Positions 1 to 9,449 of a stretch of DNA of 64,000 bases are shown here, one piece after another. The position numbers were made by a program, and so were the translations under genes. The notes beneath the pieces are model-generated. The model saw only the letters and a list, made by a program, of their open reading frames with translations. It had not been told where the DNA came from and ran no database searches. Every line of letters begins with the position of its first letter. The first letter of the stretch is position 1. Source of the stretch: Roseateles sp. DAIF2 (lineage in GTDB: Bacteria > Pseudomonadota > Gammaproteobacteria > Burkholderiales > Burkholderiaceae_C); NCBI RefSeq assembly GCF_015624425.1, contig NZ_CP049919.1, positions 744,001 to 808,000 of the forward strand, given 5' to 3'.

Positions 1-56
1 CGCTGGATCGAATCGATCGCGCGCTGGCGGGCTTCCTTGGAGAGTTCGATGCTCAT
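1..56 (-). CDS. DUF2164 family protein (N-terminal fragment)
   Basis: Only the first 18 codons lie in the window; the gene runs off the left edge. The visible N-terminus reads MSIELSKEARQRAIDSIQ, which matches the conserved start of small DUF2164 proteins (about 80 aa, function unknown). The ATG is at 56-54. It is divergent from the peptide transporter operon, with about 210 bp between the two start codons. Family recognition rests on this short N-terminus alone. Confidence 0.6.
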   Translation of the reverse strand, partial: MSIELSKEARQRAIDSIQ

Positions 57-266
57 CGCTGGTGCTTGTGGAGAGTGGGGCTGCGCCGCCATTGTGCAGC
101 GGCACCCAGCTGCGCACGCGCCATACCCTGCAGCTATGGCCGACCCCCGAAGCGCTATCTCCGGATCGCTGCGGCTGCTGGTTTCCACCCAGGGCGGCGG
201 CGCCGCGGCGGGCAAGAATCCGCGGGCTAAGATGCCCCACCGTTTTTTCTGTCAGTCGAGGAGCGT

Positions 267-1901
267 ATGAGACAAGTCCTGCCGATCCAGAACAAGATCA
301 CCGTCAGCCGCCGTGCGATGCATGGCCTGCTGGCCGCCAGCCTGGCGCTGGCCTACGGCCTGAACGGCGCCCAGGCCGCCACGCCCAAGGACACCCTGGT
401 GCAGGCCTTCGCCTTCGACGACATCATCACGATGGACCCGGCCGAGTCCTTCGAGCTGTCCGCCGGCGAGATCATGGGCAACACCTATGACCGCCTGGTG
501 CGCCTGGACATCAAGGATCCCTCGCAACAGGTCGGCGACCTCGCCAAGAGCTGGACCGTCTCGGCCGACGGCAAGACCTTCAGCTTCGAGCTCAAGCCCA
601 ACCTGAAGTTCGCCTCCGGCAACCCGCTGAGCGCCGAGGACGTGGTCTATTCGCTGCAGCGCGCGGTGCTGCTGGACAAGACCCCCGCCTTCATCCTGAC
701 CCAGTTCGGCCTGAAGAAGGACGTGGTCAAGGACCGCATCAAGCAGACCGGCCCGCTCTCGCTGACGATCGAGACCGACAAGGCCTACGCGACCACCCTG
801 GTGCTGAACGCGCTGACCGCCGACGTCGCCTCGGTGCTGGACAAGAAGCTGGTGCAGAGCAAGGAGGCCAATGGCGACATGGGCTACGCCTGGCTCAAGA
901 CCAACTACGCCGGCTCCGGCCCCTACAAGCTGCGCGAATGGCGCGCCAACGAGATCGTCGCGCTGGAGCGCAACGCCAACTACACGCTGGGCGCCAAGGC
1001 GCCGCTGGCGCGCGTGATCTACCGCCATGTGAAGGAGGCCGCCACCCAGCGCCTGCTGCTGGAGAAGGGCGACATCGACATCGCGCGCAATCTCTCGCCG
1101 CAGGACGTGACCGCGCTGTCGGCCAGCAAGGACGTGAAGATCACGACCCAGCCCAAGGGCACGGTCTACTACATGAGCTTCAACATGAAGAACGCCAACC
1201 TCGCCAAGCCCGAGGTGCGCGAGGCCATGAAGTATCTGGTCGACTATGAGGGCATCGGCAAGACCCTGATCCAGCATATCGGCCGCATCCACCAGAACTT
1301 CCTGCCGGTGGGCCTGCTGGGCGCCAGCACCGAGAACCCCTTCAAGCTGGACGTGGACAAGGCCAAGGGCCTGCTGGCCAAGGCCGGCCTGCCGAACGGC
1401 TTCAAGGTGACGATCGACATGCGCACGGTGCAGCCGGTGCAGGGCATCGCCGAGAACTTCCAGCAGACCGCCAAGCGCGCCGGCATCGACATCGAGATCA
1501 TCCCCGGCGACGGCAAGCAGACCCTGACCAAGTACCGCGCCCGCACGCACGACATCTACATCGGCCAGTGGGGCACCGACTACTGGGATCCGCACACCAA
1601 TGCCGACACCTTCGCGCGCAACACCGACAACAGCGACGGCGCGACCAACAAGCCGCTGGCCTGGCGCAATGCCTGGGAGATCCCCGAGCTGACCAAGAAG
1701 AGCGACGCCGCCGCGCTGGAGCGCGACGCCAAGAAGCGTGCCGCGCTGTACCAGGAGATCCAGGCCGAGGTGCGCAAGACCAGCCCCTTCGTGCTGCTGT
1801 TCCAGCAGACCGAGGTGGCGGCCTATCGCAACAATGTGGAGAACCTGAAGCTCGGCCCGACCTTCTCCAGCAACTACATGTTCACCATCAGCAAGAAGTG
1901 A
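267..1901 (+). CDS. Peptide ABC transporter substrate-binding protein (SBP_bac_5, DppA/OppA type)
   Basis: This is the periplasmic receptor of a peptide/nickel-type ABC importer. A Sec signal peptide spans residues 1-37 (basic start, hydrophobic LLAASLALAYGL, cleavage expected after AQA). The mature protein has the family's usual length (544 aa in all) and the SBP_bac_5 pattern, including the region LLLEKGDIDIARNLSPQD. The ATG follows GAGGAG at about 9 nt. It is the first gene of a five-gene operon with two permeases and two ATPases. Substrate (di-, oligo- or modified peptide) cannot be read from the sequence. Confidence 0.93.
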   Translation: MRQVLPIQNKITVSRRAMHGLLAASLALAYGLNGAQAATPKDTLVQAFAFDDIITMDPAESFELSAGEIMGNTYDRLVRLDIKDPSQQVGDLAKSWTVSADGKTFSFELKPNLKFASGNPLSAEDVVYSLQRAVLLDKTPAFILTQFGLKKDVVKDRIKQTGPLSLTIETDKAYATTLVLNALTADVASVLDKKLVQSKEANGDMGYAWLKTNYAGSGPYKLREWRANEIVALERNANYTLGAKAPLARVIYRHVKEAATQRLLLEKGDIDIARNLSPQDVTALSASKDVKITTQPKGTVYYMSFNMKNANLAKPEVREAMKYLVDYEGIGKTLIQHIGRIHQNFLPVGLLGASTENPFKLDVDKAKGLLAKAGLPNGFKVTIDMRTVQPVQGIAENFQQTAKRAGIDIEIIPGDGKQTLTKYRARTHDIYIGQWGTDYWDPHTNADTFARNTDNSDGATNKPLAWRNAWEIPELTKKSDAAALERDAKKRAALYQEIQAEVRKTSPFVLLFQQTEVAAYRNNVENLKLGPTFSSNYMFTISKK

Positions 1902-1928
1902 TGACGAGCTGAGCGGGGACCTGTTTCG

Positions 1929-2972
1929 ATGTTGTTGCGTTTCAAGCCCGGCGCGAAGGCGCTGGGCAGCTTCCTGCTGACGATCGCGCTGACCTATCTG
2001 GGGCTGCTGGCCGTCACCTTCTTCATCGGCCGGGTGATCCCGGTCGACCCGGTGCTGGCCATCGTCGGCGACCGCGCGCCCGAGCATGTGATCCAGCGCG
2101 TGCGCGAGGAGATGGGCTTCAACAAGCCGCTCTGGGAGCAGTTCTGGATCTACCTGACCCAGGTCGCCCGCGGTGACCTGGGCACCTCGATCCTGACCGC
2201 CAACCCGGTGATCCAGGACATCGGCCGCGTCTTCCCCGCCACCCTGGAGTTGGCCACGGTCGGCATCATCCTGGGCGCCGGCCTGGGCGTGCCGCTGGGC
2301 GTCTGGGCCGCGGTGCGGCGCGGCGGCCTGGCGGACCAGGCGGTGCGGGTGATGGGCCTGGTCGGCTATTCGGTGCCGATCTTCTGGCTCGGCCTGATGG
2401 CCCTGGTGGTGTTCTACGCCAAGCTGGACTGGGTCGCCGGGCCGGGGCGCATCGACGTCGCGTTCGAGTACAGCATCACCCCGGTGACCGGGCTGATGCT
2501 GGTCGATACCGCGCTGTCCGCGCTGGACGGCAATGGCTGGGACGCCTTCCGCAACGCTTTTGCCCATCTGGCCCTGCCGGGTGCGCTGCTGGGCTATTTC
2601 TCGCTGGCCTATATCAGCCGCATGACGCGTTCCTTCATGCTCAACGAGCTGAGCCAGGAATACGTGATCGCGGCGCGCGCCAAGGGCCTCTCGGAAGCGC
2701 GCATCGTCTGGCGCCATGCCTTGCGCAACGCGATGGTGCCGCTGGTCACCGTGATCGCGCTGTCCTATGCCGGCCTGCTCGAGGGCTCGGTGCTGACCGA
2801 GACCGTGTTCGCCTGGCCGGGCCTGGGCCTGTACATCACCAACTCGCTGCAGAACGCCGACATGAACGCGGTGCTGGGCGGCACCCTGGTGGTGGGCTCG
2901 ATCTTCATTGCGCTCAACCTGCTGTCCGACTTGTTGTACCGATTGCTTGACCCGAGGACCCGCGCGCGATGA
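1929..2972 (+). CDS. Peptide ABC transporter permease (DppB type)
   Basis: Inner-membrane permease of the peptide importer, 347 aa, with an N-terminal membrane segment, the DppB/OppB N-domain and a BPD_transp_1 core of about five further membrane spans. The cytoplasmic EAA loop that docks on the ATPase is visible as EYVIAARAKGLSEARIVWRH. It lies 27 bp after the binding protein and overlaps the next permease by 4 bp (ATGA), so translational coupling is likely. Confidence 0.93.
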   Translation: MLLRFKPGAKALGSFLLTIALTYLGLLAVTFFIGRVIPVDPVLAIVGDRAPEHVIQRVREEMGFNKPLWEQFWIYLTQVARGDLGTSILTANPVIQDIGRVFPATLELATVGIILGAGLGVPLGVWAAVRRGGLADQAVRVMGLVGYSVPIFWLGLMALVVFYAKLDWVAGPGRIDVAFEYSITPVTGLMLVDTALSALDGNGWDAFRNAFAHLALPGALLGYFSLAYISRMTRSFMLNELSQEYVIAARAKGLSEARIVWRHALRNAMVPLVTVIALSYAGLLEGSVLTETVFAWPGLGLYITNSLQNADMNAVLGGTLVVGSIFIALNLLSDLLYRLLDPRTRAR

Positions 2973-3871
2973 GTGCCCAAAGTCTCCACGACTGGCTGAT
3001 GTCGGAGCGGCCCGAGTCGCGCCGCCAGGCCGCGCTGGGCCGCGCCTATGCCGGCTGGCGCACCTTCGCCCGCAACCGCCTGGCGCTGGCCGGGCTGATC
3101 ATCGTGCTGGGTCTGGTGCTGCTGGCCGCCTTCGCGCCGCAGCTCGCGCCCTACCACCCGCATGTCGGCGACCTCAGCACCACGCGGCTGCTGCCGCCCT
3201 CGGCTGCGCATTGGTTCGGCACCGACGACCAGGGCCGCGACATCCTCTCGCGCATCATCCACGGCTCGCGCATCACGCTCTTCGTCGTGGTGCTGGTGGC
3301 CCTGCTGGCCGCGCCGATCGGCCTGATCGTCGGCACCGTGGCCGGCTACCGCGGCGGCTGGATCGACGGCGCCTTGATGCGCATCACCGACATCTTCCTG
3401 GCCTTCCCGCGCCTGATCCTGGCGCTGGCCTTCGTCGCCGCGCTCGGCCCCGGCATCGAGAACGCGGTGCTGGCGATCGCGCTGACCTCCTGGCCGCCCT
3501 ATGCCCGCATCGCGCGCGCCGAGACCCTGACGATCCGCCAGGCCGACTACATCTCGGCGGTGCAGCTGGTCGGCGCCTCGCACAGCCGCATCGTGCTGCG
3601 CCACATCATGCCGCTGTGCCTGCCCTCGGTGATCGTGCGCGTCACGCTGGACATGGCCGGCATCATCCTGACCGCTGCGGGCCTGGGCTTCCTGGGCCTG
3701 GGCGCGCAGCCGCCGCTGCCCGAATGGGGTGCGATGATCGCGGCCGGCCGGCAATATGTGCTGGACCAATGGTGGGTCGCCGCGGGGCCGGGTCTTGCCA
3801 TCTTCATCGTCAGCCTGGCCTTCAACCTGCTGGGCGACGGCCTGCGCGACGCGCTGGATCCCAAGAAATAA
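2969..3871 (+). CDS. Peptide ABC transporter permease (DppC type)
   Basis: Second permease subunit, 300 aa, pairing with the DppB-type gene upstream to form the channel. It has the OppC N-terminal segment with one membrane helix (residues about 40-60), the GTDDQGRDILSRIIHG motif typical of DppC/OppC, and an EAA loop (DYISAVQLVGASHSRIVLRH). The start overlaps the previous stop by 4 bp, and the stop TAA abuts the next ATG directly. Confidence 0.93.
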   Translation: MSAQSLHDWLMSERPESRRQAALGRAYAGWRTFARNRLALAGLIIVLGLVLLAAFAPQLAPYHPHVGDLSTTRLLPPSAAHWFGTDDQGRDILSRIIHGSRITLFVVVLVALLAAPIGLIVGTVAGYRGGWIDGALMRITDIFLAFPRLILALAFVAALGPGIENAVLAIALTSWPPYARIARAETLTIRQADYISAVQLVGASHSRIVLRHIMPLCLPSVIVRVTLDMAGIILTAAGLGFLGLGAQPPLPEWGAMIAAGRQYVLDQWWVAAGPGLAIFIVSLAFNLLGDGLRDALDPKK

Positions 3872-4720
3872 ATGAGCGACGCTACTTCCCCTCTGCTGGA
3901 AGTCGACGACCTGCGCGTCAGCTTCCCGACCCGCGACGGCGGCGTCTTCGAGGCCGTGCGCGGCGTCTCCTTCACCCTGGGCCAGGAGCGGCTGGGCATC
4001 GTCGGCGAGTCCGGCTCCGGCAAGTCGCAGACCGGCCGCGCGATCCTGGGCCTGTCCGCCCCCGAGGCGCAGATCACCGCCAAGCGCCTGGCCTTCAAGG
4101 GCCGCGACCTGCTGGGCGCCAGCAAGGCCGAGCGCCGGCGCCTGCGCGGCGGCAGCATCGCGATGGTGTTGCAGGACCCGAAATACTCGCTGAACCCGGT
4201 GATGCGCATCGGCGCGCAGATCGAGGAGACCTTGAGCGTGCACACCAGGCTGTCGGCCAAGGCGGCGAAGCAGCGCGTGCTGCAGGCCCTGGCCGATGTG
4301 GCGATCAACGACCCGGAGCGCGTCTACAAGCTCTACCCGCACGAGGTCTCGGGCGGCATGGGCCAGCGCGTGATGATCGCGATGATGCTGATCGCCGAGC
4401 CGCAGCTCTTGATCGCCGACGAGCCGACCTCGGCGCTGGACGTCACGGTGCAGCTGCAGGTGCTGTCCATCCTCGACAAGCTCGTGAAAGAGCGTGGCAT
4501 GGGCCTGATCTTCGTCTCGCATGACCTGCGCCTGGTGTCGAGCTTCTGCGACCGCGTGCTGGTGATGTATGCCGGCAAGGTGGTCGAGGAGGTGCGCTCC
4601 GGCGCGCTGCACGAGGCGCAGCATCCCTACACGCAGGGCCTCTTGAACTGCCTGCCGCGGCTGGGCGAGTCGCGCCATCCGCTGCCGACCCTGAACCGCC
4701 AGGAGAGCTGGAAGCTATGA
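3872..4720 (+). CDS. Peptide ABC transporter ATP-binding protein (DppD type)
   Basis: ATPase subunit of the importer, 282 aa. Walker A GESGSGKS is at residues 45-52, the signature motif appears as VSGGMGQR rather than the common LSGGQ, and Walker B is LLIADEP. The oligopeptide-transporter C-terminal HPY segment (HPYTQGLLNCLPR) is present. The gene starts immediately at the base after the dppC-type stop and overlaps the next ATPase by 4 bp. Confidence 0.92.
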   Translation: MSDATSPLLEVDDLRVSFPTRDGGVFEAVRGVSFTLGQERLGIVGESGSGKSQTGRAILGLSAPEAQITAKRLAFKGRDLLGASKAERRRLRGGSIAMVLQDPKYSLNPVMRIGAQIEETLSVHTRLSAKAAKQRVLQALADVAINDPERVYKLYPHEVSGGMGQRVMIAMMLIAEPQLLIADEPTSALDVTVQLQVLSILDKLVKERGMGLIFVSHDLRLVSSFCDRVLVMYAGKVVEEVRSGALHEAQHPYTQGLLNCLPRLGESRHPLPTLNRQESWKL

Positions 4721-5481
4721 GCAGCAACAGTCGTCTAGGCATCGAGGTCCAGGGCCTGCAGGTGCGCTTCGGCGAGTTCACCGCGGTGCACGAGGCCACG
4801 TTCACGCTCGCGCCGGGCGAGAGCTTCGGCCTGGTCGGCGAATCGGGTTCCGGCAAGTCGACCATCCTGCGCGCGATCTGCGGCCTGGCGCCGCGCAGCG
4901 CCGGCACGGTCCGGCTGACGGGCGAAGGCAGCCTGCCCGAGCCCGGCAGCGCGGCCTTCCGCCGCCGCGTGCAGATGGTGTTCCAGGATCCCTATGGCTC
5001 GCTGCACCCGCGCCACACGGTGGACCGCATCCTGGCCGAGCCGCTGGCCATCCATGGCCTGCCCGATGCCGAGGCGCGTATCCGCCGCGCGCTCGACGAG
5101 GTGGGCCTGGGCCAGGGTTTCCGCTTCCGCTACCCGCACCAGCTCAGCGGCGGACAGCGCCAGCGCATCGCGATCGCGCGCGCGCTGATCCTGGAGCCGC
5201 AGATCCTGCTGCTGGACGAGCCGACCTCGGCGCTCGACGCCTCGGTGCAGGCCGAGGTGCTGAACCTGCTGGAGGCGCTGCGCCGCGAGCGCGGCCTCTC
5301 CTTCCTGATGGTCAGCCACGACCTGGGCGTCGTCACCCATATGTGCGAGCGCCTGCTGGTGATGCAGCAGGGCCGCATGGTGGAGCAGCTGGAGAGCGCC
5401 GAGCTGGCCGCGCACCGCGTGCGCGAGGACTACACGAAGAAGCTGATGCAGGCCTCGGTGGGGTTTCGCCGCGCGGCCTGA
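4717..5481 (+). CDS. Peptide ABC transporter ATP-binding protein (DppF type, short)
   Basis: Second ATPase subunit, 254 aa. Walker A GESGSGKS is at residues 41-48, the signature LSGGQRQR is canonical, and Walker B is ILLLDEP. It is shorter than DppF/OppF (usually about 320-330 aa) because it ends soon after the nucleotide-binding domain and lacks the full C-terminal HPY extension. The frame ends with a normal stop and shows no sign of frameshift, so this looks like a natural short form. Last gene of the operon. Confidence 0.9.
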   Translation: MSSNSRLGIEVQGLQVRFGEFTAVHEATFTLAPGESFGLVGESGSGKSTILRAICGLAPRSAGTVRLTGEGSLPEPGSAAFRRRVQMVFQDPYGSLHPRHTVDRILAEPLAIHGLPDAEARIRRALDEVGLGQGFRFRYPHQLSGGQRQRIAIARALILEPQILLLDEPTSALDASVQAEVLNLLEALRRERGLSFLMVSHDLGVVTHMCERLLVMQQGRMVEQLESAELAAHRVREDYTKKLMQASVGFRRAA

Positions 5482-5838
5482 GCGGCCCGTTGTTCCGGCA
5501 GACGACTGCCCCGAGCGTCGCACGGCGAGCCGGGCAGCCGCGGGGCTCAAGGCCAGGGGGCCGGCCCAGCGGGCCGCCTGCCTTGCGCTGCTCGCGTCGC
5601 GGGGCGGGCGCTGAACTCGCTCCACTCGCGGTGCTCGTTGCGCTCGGACAGACGCGCCCGGTCAGTTGTGGAGGCGCACGCCGTCCGGCGTGCGCTGCCC
5701 CGCGCCGCTGTGCTGCTCAGCCCCTGGCATTCGCCCGGCAACTGCCCGGCTCACCGCGCGACTCGTGCCGCTCGAGCGTGATTTGGCGCATGCCGAGCCT
5801 GCGCCCCCGCGCATCACTGCCGTCTCAGATGCGTATCG
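5482..5838. other. 357-bp convergent intergenic region, no gene seen
   Basis: This stretch lies between two converging 3' ends (the ABC operon and the TAXI gene). No open frame has family-like content. It is rich in short complementary GC blocks around 5580-5665 (a GCGGGGCGGGCGC run followed later by GCGCCCG) and in CGCTCG-type alternations. Such low-information GC repeats are common between Burkholderiales genes. No U-tract terminator was found. Confidence 0.5.
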
Positions 5839-7191
5839 CTACTTCGCGGACTGCGCCAACAGCCGCTTGCGCACGGCGTAGATGTTGTTGCGCAGCGCGT
5901 AGAGCTCCTCGGCATGGGACAGCGGCACCGCGATGCCATGCGTCACGCGGTCCAGTTCGTCCAGCTCGTTGAGCAACACCTCGCGCTCGCCGGTGCCGGT
6001 CTCCAGCTTGGCCTCGACCTCGCGCAGCCGCGCATACCAGCGGAACACGCGCGAGCGCACGCGGAAGGTGTAGAGCGGCGGGATCACGCGCGACAGTGGC
6101 AGCATCAGCACCAGCAGGCCGCCGACCACCAGCCACATGCGCTCCAGCAGATTGCCGGCCCAGAAGGGCAGGTAGCGCGCCCAGGCCGGCGGGGTGCCGT
6201 TGATCGCCCGGTCGCCCTCGGCGCTGACCGGCAGCTCGCTGGTGCGGGTGTTGGGGAAGTCGCGCGCGCCGTTGAACCAACCCGCCTCGCTGTGCTGGCC
6301 CAGCGCGGCCTGGGCGAACAGCTGGCGCAGCGCCGGGTGGGTCTTGTCGCGCGCCAGCAGCGCGGTGGTGGTGGCCAGCAGCGGCACGTCGCGCGGCGGC
6401 AGGTCGGCGGCCAGATCCACCACGCCGCGCGGCAGGGTCACGGTGGAGAGAAAGGGCAGGTGCCGCGAATAGGCCTCGTTCTGCTCGAAGGCCATCAGGG
6501 CGATCGCCGGGTCGCGCAGCAGCTCGCGGATCAGGCCCGACTGCGGCGCCGAGATCAGCACCGCGGCATCGAGCCGGCCCTGGCGCAGCGCGGCGCCGGC
6601 GGCATCCGGCGCCAGGGTGCTCAGCCGGAAGTCGGCGGGCTTCAGCCCGTTCAGCGCCAGCAGCTTCTCCATGATCTGCGGCACGCCGCTGCCGTCCTGG
6701 TCCACATTGACGCGCAGGCCGCGCAGCTGGGCCATGCGCCGCAGTTCTCCGCCCGGCTGGCGGCGCGCCAGGTCGCGGCGGTAGAAGATCCAGACCGGCT
6801 CGTAGAACAGGCTGCCCAGCGAGACGATGCCGGCCTCGGTGTCGGCCTGCGGATCGGCCATGCCGCCGCGCACGAAGCCGACATCGGCCGTGCCGGAGCG
6901 CAGATGGGCCAGATCGTCCTGCGCGCCCTCGCTGGCGATCAGCTCCACGGTGATGCGGTCGCGGGCCAGGGCCTTGGCATAGCCCTCGCCAAAGGTGGCA
7001 TAGGCGCTGCCGGCCGGGCCGGTGGCCAGCCGGACCTGGCGCGGCGGCTGCGGGTCCAGCCACCAGTAGGCGGCCACCAGCAGTCCTCCGCCCAGCAGCA
7101 GCAGCGGGCCCATCGAGAGCACCAGGTCGCGCAGCGTCTGCACCAGCAGCCGCAGGCGGCGGGTGGCATGCCATTGCTGGATGGGGGTCAT
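5839..7191 (-). CDS. TAXI-family TRAP-type solute-binding protein, membrane-anchored
   Basis: 450-aa protein of the TAXI/NMT1-like family of periplasmic binding proteins. One membrane helix sits near residues 22-45, followed by the binding domain opening with RLATGPAGSAYATFGEGYAK, the typical TAXI glycine-rich ligand loop. A second helix (about 353-372) precedes a charged C-terminal segment likely to form a coiled coil (about residues 385-445). No TRAP permease (DctQM) is nearby, so it may be a signalling or orphan binding protein rather than a transporter part. The start ATG is at 7191-7189. Ligand unknown. Confidence 0.85.
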   Translation of the reverse strand: MTPIQQWHATRRLRLLVQTLRDLVLSMGPLLLLGGGLLVAAYWWLDPQPPRQVRLATGPAGSAYATFGEGYAKALARDRITVELIASEGAQDDLAHLRSGTADVGFVRGGMADPQADTEAGIVSLGSLFYEPVWIFYRRDLARRQPGGELRRMAQLRGLRVNVDQDGSGVPQIMEKLLALNGLKPADFRLSTLAPDAAGAALRQGRLDAAVLISAPQSGLIRELLRDPAIALMAFEQNEAYSRHLPFLSTVTLPRGVVDLAADLPPRDVPLLATTTALLARDKTHPALRQLFAQAALGQHSEAGWFNGARDFPNTRTSELPVSAEGDRAINGTPPAWARYLPFWAGNLLERMWLVVGGLLVLMLPLSRVIPPLYTFRVRSRVFRWYARLREVEAKLETGTGEREVLLNELDELDRVTHGIAVPLSHAEELYALRNNIYAVRKRLLAQSAK

Positions 7192-7296
7192 GTTCGGGGC
7201 TTTCCTTCCGTCTCGCCGAATCTCGGGTGCGTGGCCGCAAGGATAAGGGCGGCTTGGCGCAGCGCTTGAGCGGCGGATGTAAGCCGGTGTCGTCCC

Positions 7297-8025
7297 CTAG
7301 ACCAGCACGCCGCCCCCATCCACGACGACGACCTGGCCCGTGGCATACGGGTTGCTCATCAGGTAGACATAGGTCTGCGCAATGTCTTGCGCCTCACCCA
7401 CGCGGCCAACCGGCAGGGCCGCGCCGACGCCGGCGTACATGGCTTCGCGCTGGGCTTCGGCGATGTTGTCCCATAGCGGGGTGCGCACGAAGCCAGGGCT
7501 CACGAGGTTGACGCGGACCGGCGCCAGTTCCACGGCCAAGGCCCGTGTGAAGGCGTCCATCGCGCCGCAGACGCTGGCGGCCGCCGTCCAGCCCTTCTGC
7601 GGCCGCAGGCTCGCCACGCCACCGGTCAGCACCACCGAGCCGCCGGGACGCAGGTGAGGCACCGCATGCCTGACGGCGGCGATCGCGCCAAAGACACGCA
7701 CATCGAAGGCCTTGCGCATGGCGTCGATGCCGGTCTCGGCCAGCAGGCCCATCGGCAGCGAGTCGCCTGCGCTGTAGACGAGGTGATCGAAGTGGCCAAG
7801 TCGCTCGAACAGCTGTTGCACGGCGGCCTCATCGGTCAGATCGACGGCATGCCCCTCGGCGCGCCCGCCGAGCGCGGCCAGGGCCTTGGCAACGCTGGAG
7901 GCGCGTGAGGAGACCACCACCGCCGAGCCGCCCGCGGCCTGCACCGCCTGGGCGCTTGCCAGGCCAATGCCCGAGGTGCCGCCCAGCAGGACGACGCGTT
8001 GATGCTGGAGAGTTGTGATGCTCAT
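7297..8025 (-). CDS. Atypical short-chain dehydrogenase lacking the YxxxK dyad
   Basis: 242-aa SDR-fold protein with the dinucleotide-binding motif GGTSGIG (residues 15-21). Where classical SDRs carry catalytic Tyr-x-x-x-Lys, aligning the flanking sequence (GWTAAASVCGAMDAFTRALA) places Ala149 and Cys153, so the catalytic pair is missing. This matches a known divergent SDR subgroup (Lin1944-like) whose reaction is not established. The internal ATG at 8025 is preferred; an in-frame start at 8055 would add MRPCSTHRIL, which is not family-like. It is divergent from a LysR gene, so regulation by that protein is likely. Confidence 0.82.
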   Translation of the reverse strand: MSITTLQHQRVVLLGGTSGIGLASAQAVQAAGGSAVVVSSRASSVAKALAALGGRAEGHAVDLTDEAAVQQLFERLGHFDHLVYSAGDSLPMGLLAETGIDAMRKAFDVRVFGAIAAVRHAVPHLRPGGSVVLTGGVASLRPQKGWTAAASVCGAMDAFTRALAVELAPVRVNLVSPGFVRTPLWDNIAEAQREAMYAGVGAALPVGRVGEAQDIAQTYVYLMSNPYATGQVVVVDGGGVLV

Positions 8026-8059
8026 GAGGATGCGGTGAGTCGAACAAGGTCGCAACTAT

Positions 8060-8125
8060 CATTCGCTAATGAATACTGATAAATGGCCTTCTGCTTCCAT
8101 CACTCATTAGCAAAATTTTCGAATG
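8060..8125. promoter_or_regulatory. Inverted repeats in the SDR/LysR divergent promoter
   Basis: An exact 8-bp inverted repeat, GCTAATGA at 8065-8072 and TCATTAGC at 8104-8111, is nested inside CATTCG (8060-8065) and CGAATG (8120-8125). The spacing of 39 bp centre to centre suits two contacts by a LysR tetramer. The region is far richer in A/T than its surroundings. Assignment to the adjacent LysR protein is inference. Confidence 0.5.
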
Positions 8126-9016
8126 GATCGCTTCACAAGCATGGCGATGTTCGCGCGGGTGGTTGAGCGTGGCAGCTTTGCCGCCGCGGCCGAAGGCAGC
8201 GCGATGACGCCCACCATGGTTGGCAACCACATCCGCGAGCTCGAGCGGCGCCTCAATGGCCGGCTGTTGAATCGCACCACGCGGCGCCAGAGCCTGACCG
8301 AGCTGGGCAGGCGCTATCACGCCCGGTGCGTCGAGATCCTGGGGCTGCTTGAGGCGGCCGAACTCGACGCGCGCGAGATGCAGGCCAGCCCGCGCGGCCA
8401 GTTGCGCGTCAGCTGTCCGGTCACCTATGGGACGCGGGCGCTGGTGCCGGTGCTGGCGAGTTATCTGGATCGATACCCCGATGTGCAGGTCGAGCTGTCA
8501 CTCAACGACCGTTTTGTCGACCTCGCGGCAGATGGTTTCGATGCGGCGATCCGCGTCGGCGAGCTGCCCGACTCCGGTCTGATCGCCCGACCGCTGCGGC
8601 CATCGCCCCGCGTCGCCTGCGCTTCCCCCGCCTACCTCGCCCGCCACGGCACCCCGCAAGTGCCCGCCGACCTGGCGCAGCACAACTGCCTGGCTTTTCT
8701 GTTCGCCGCCGGGCCCGAGCGCGAATGGCGCTTTTCTCGGCCCGACGGTCCAGGTGTCGAGCGCGTCGTCGTGCGAGGACGACTTGATGTGAACGGCGGC
8801 ATGGCGCTGCGCGAGGCCGCACTGGCCGGGCTGGGCGTGATCCTGCAACCCGAGTTGATGCTGAAGGACGACATCGAGAGCGGCCGGCTCGTGCGCCTGT
8901 TTGCCAACTGGCAGGCTCCCACCTGGCCGGTTCATGTGATGCGCCTGCCCGACGCCAGGATCACCCCCAAGCTGGAGAGCTTTATCTCATTTTTGGAGGA
9001 GACCTTGGGACGCTGA
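8123..9016 (+). CDS. LysR family transcriptional regulator
   Basis: 297 aa, the normal LTTR length. The N-terminal winged HTH spans about residues 1-60 ([20 protein letters not shown]), followed by a linker helix and the LysR substrate-binding domain (about 90-292), with the usual [13 protein letters not shown] segment. It is divergent from the atypical SDR gene with 97 bp between starts, the classic arrangement of a LysR regulator and its target. No clear ribosome-binding site precedes the ATG. The inducer is unknown. Confidence 0.9.
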   Translation: MDRFTSMAMFARVVERGSFAAAAEGSAMTPTMVGNHIRELERRLNGRLLNRTTRRQSLTELGRRYHARCVEILGLLEAAELDAREMQASPRGQLRVSCPVTYGTRALVPVLASYLDRYPDVQVELSLNDRFVDLAADGFDAAIRVGELPDSGLIARPLRPSPRVACASPAYLARHGTPQVPADLAQHNCLAFLFAAGPEREWRFSRPDGPGVERVVVRGRLDVNGGMALREAALAGLGVILQPELMLKDDIESGRLVRLFANWQAPTWPVHVMRLPDARITPKLESFISFLEETLGR

Positions 9017-9074
9017 TCGGTCAAGTCGCATACCGACGCTCGCCTGTAACCGGCGTCGCCCTAAGATGCGGCCC

Positions 9075-9449
9075 ATGAAACTTGCCCTGATCGCCCACGA
9101 CCACAAGAAGGACGCGATGGTGGAACTCGCCACCGAGTTCGCGCCCTTCCTGAAGACCTGCACCCTGATGGCCACCGGCACCACCGGCGGCCGCCTACGC
9201 AGCGAGGCGGGCCTTGAGCATGTCGAGTGCCTGCTGAGCGGCCCCTTGGGCGGCGACCTGCAGATCGGCGCGCGCCTGGCGATGGGCGAGGTTGACGGCG
9301 TGATCTTCCTGCGCGACCCGATGACCCCGCAGCCGCACGAACCCGACATCAACGCCCTGGTGCGCGCCTGCGATGTGCACAACATCCCCTGCGCCACCAA
9401 TGCCGCAGGCGCCCGGGTGATGCTCGAAGCCTGGGCCTTCCCAGGCTGA
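9075..9449 (+). CDS. mgsA: Methylglyoxal synthase
   Basis: Converts dihydroxyacetone phosphate to methylglyoxal and phosphate, a bypass that relieves sugar-phosphate stress. The 124-aa product starts [13 protein letters not shown] and carries the phosphate-binding ATGTTGG segment (33-39) and the catalytic-Asp motif GPLGGDLQ (Asp61, equivalent to E. coli Asp71). The [10 protein letters not shown] stretch corresponds to the second catalytic Asp region. An upstream in-frame ATG at 9066 would add three residues; neither start has a clear Shine-Dalgarno. Single gene, convergent with the radical SAM gene. Confidence 0.93.
   Translation: MKLALIAHDHKKDAMVELATEFAPFLKTCTLMATGTTGGRLRSEAGLEHVECLLSGPLGGDLQIGARLAMGEVDGVIFLRDPMTPQPHEPDINALVRACDVHNIPCATNAAGARVMLEAWAFPG

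Noticed and set aside
252..2717. Long open frame (821 codons) antisense to the peptide transporter genes
   Set aside because: Arg/Gln/His-rich composition caused by GC-rich codons on the other strand; no domain, and the sense-strand genes are clear family members.
4717..5481. Truncated DppF-type ATPase as a pseudogene
   Set aside because: All ATPase motifs are intact and the stop is in normal context; only the optional C-terminal extension is short.
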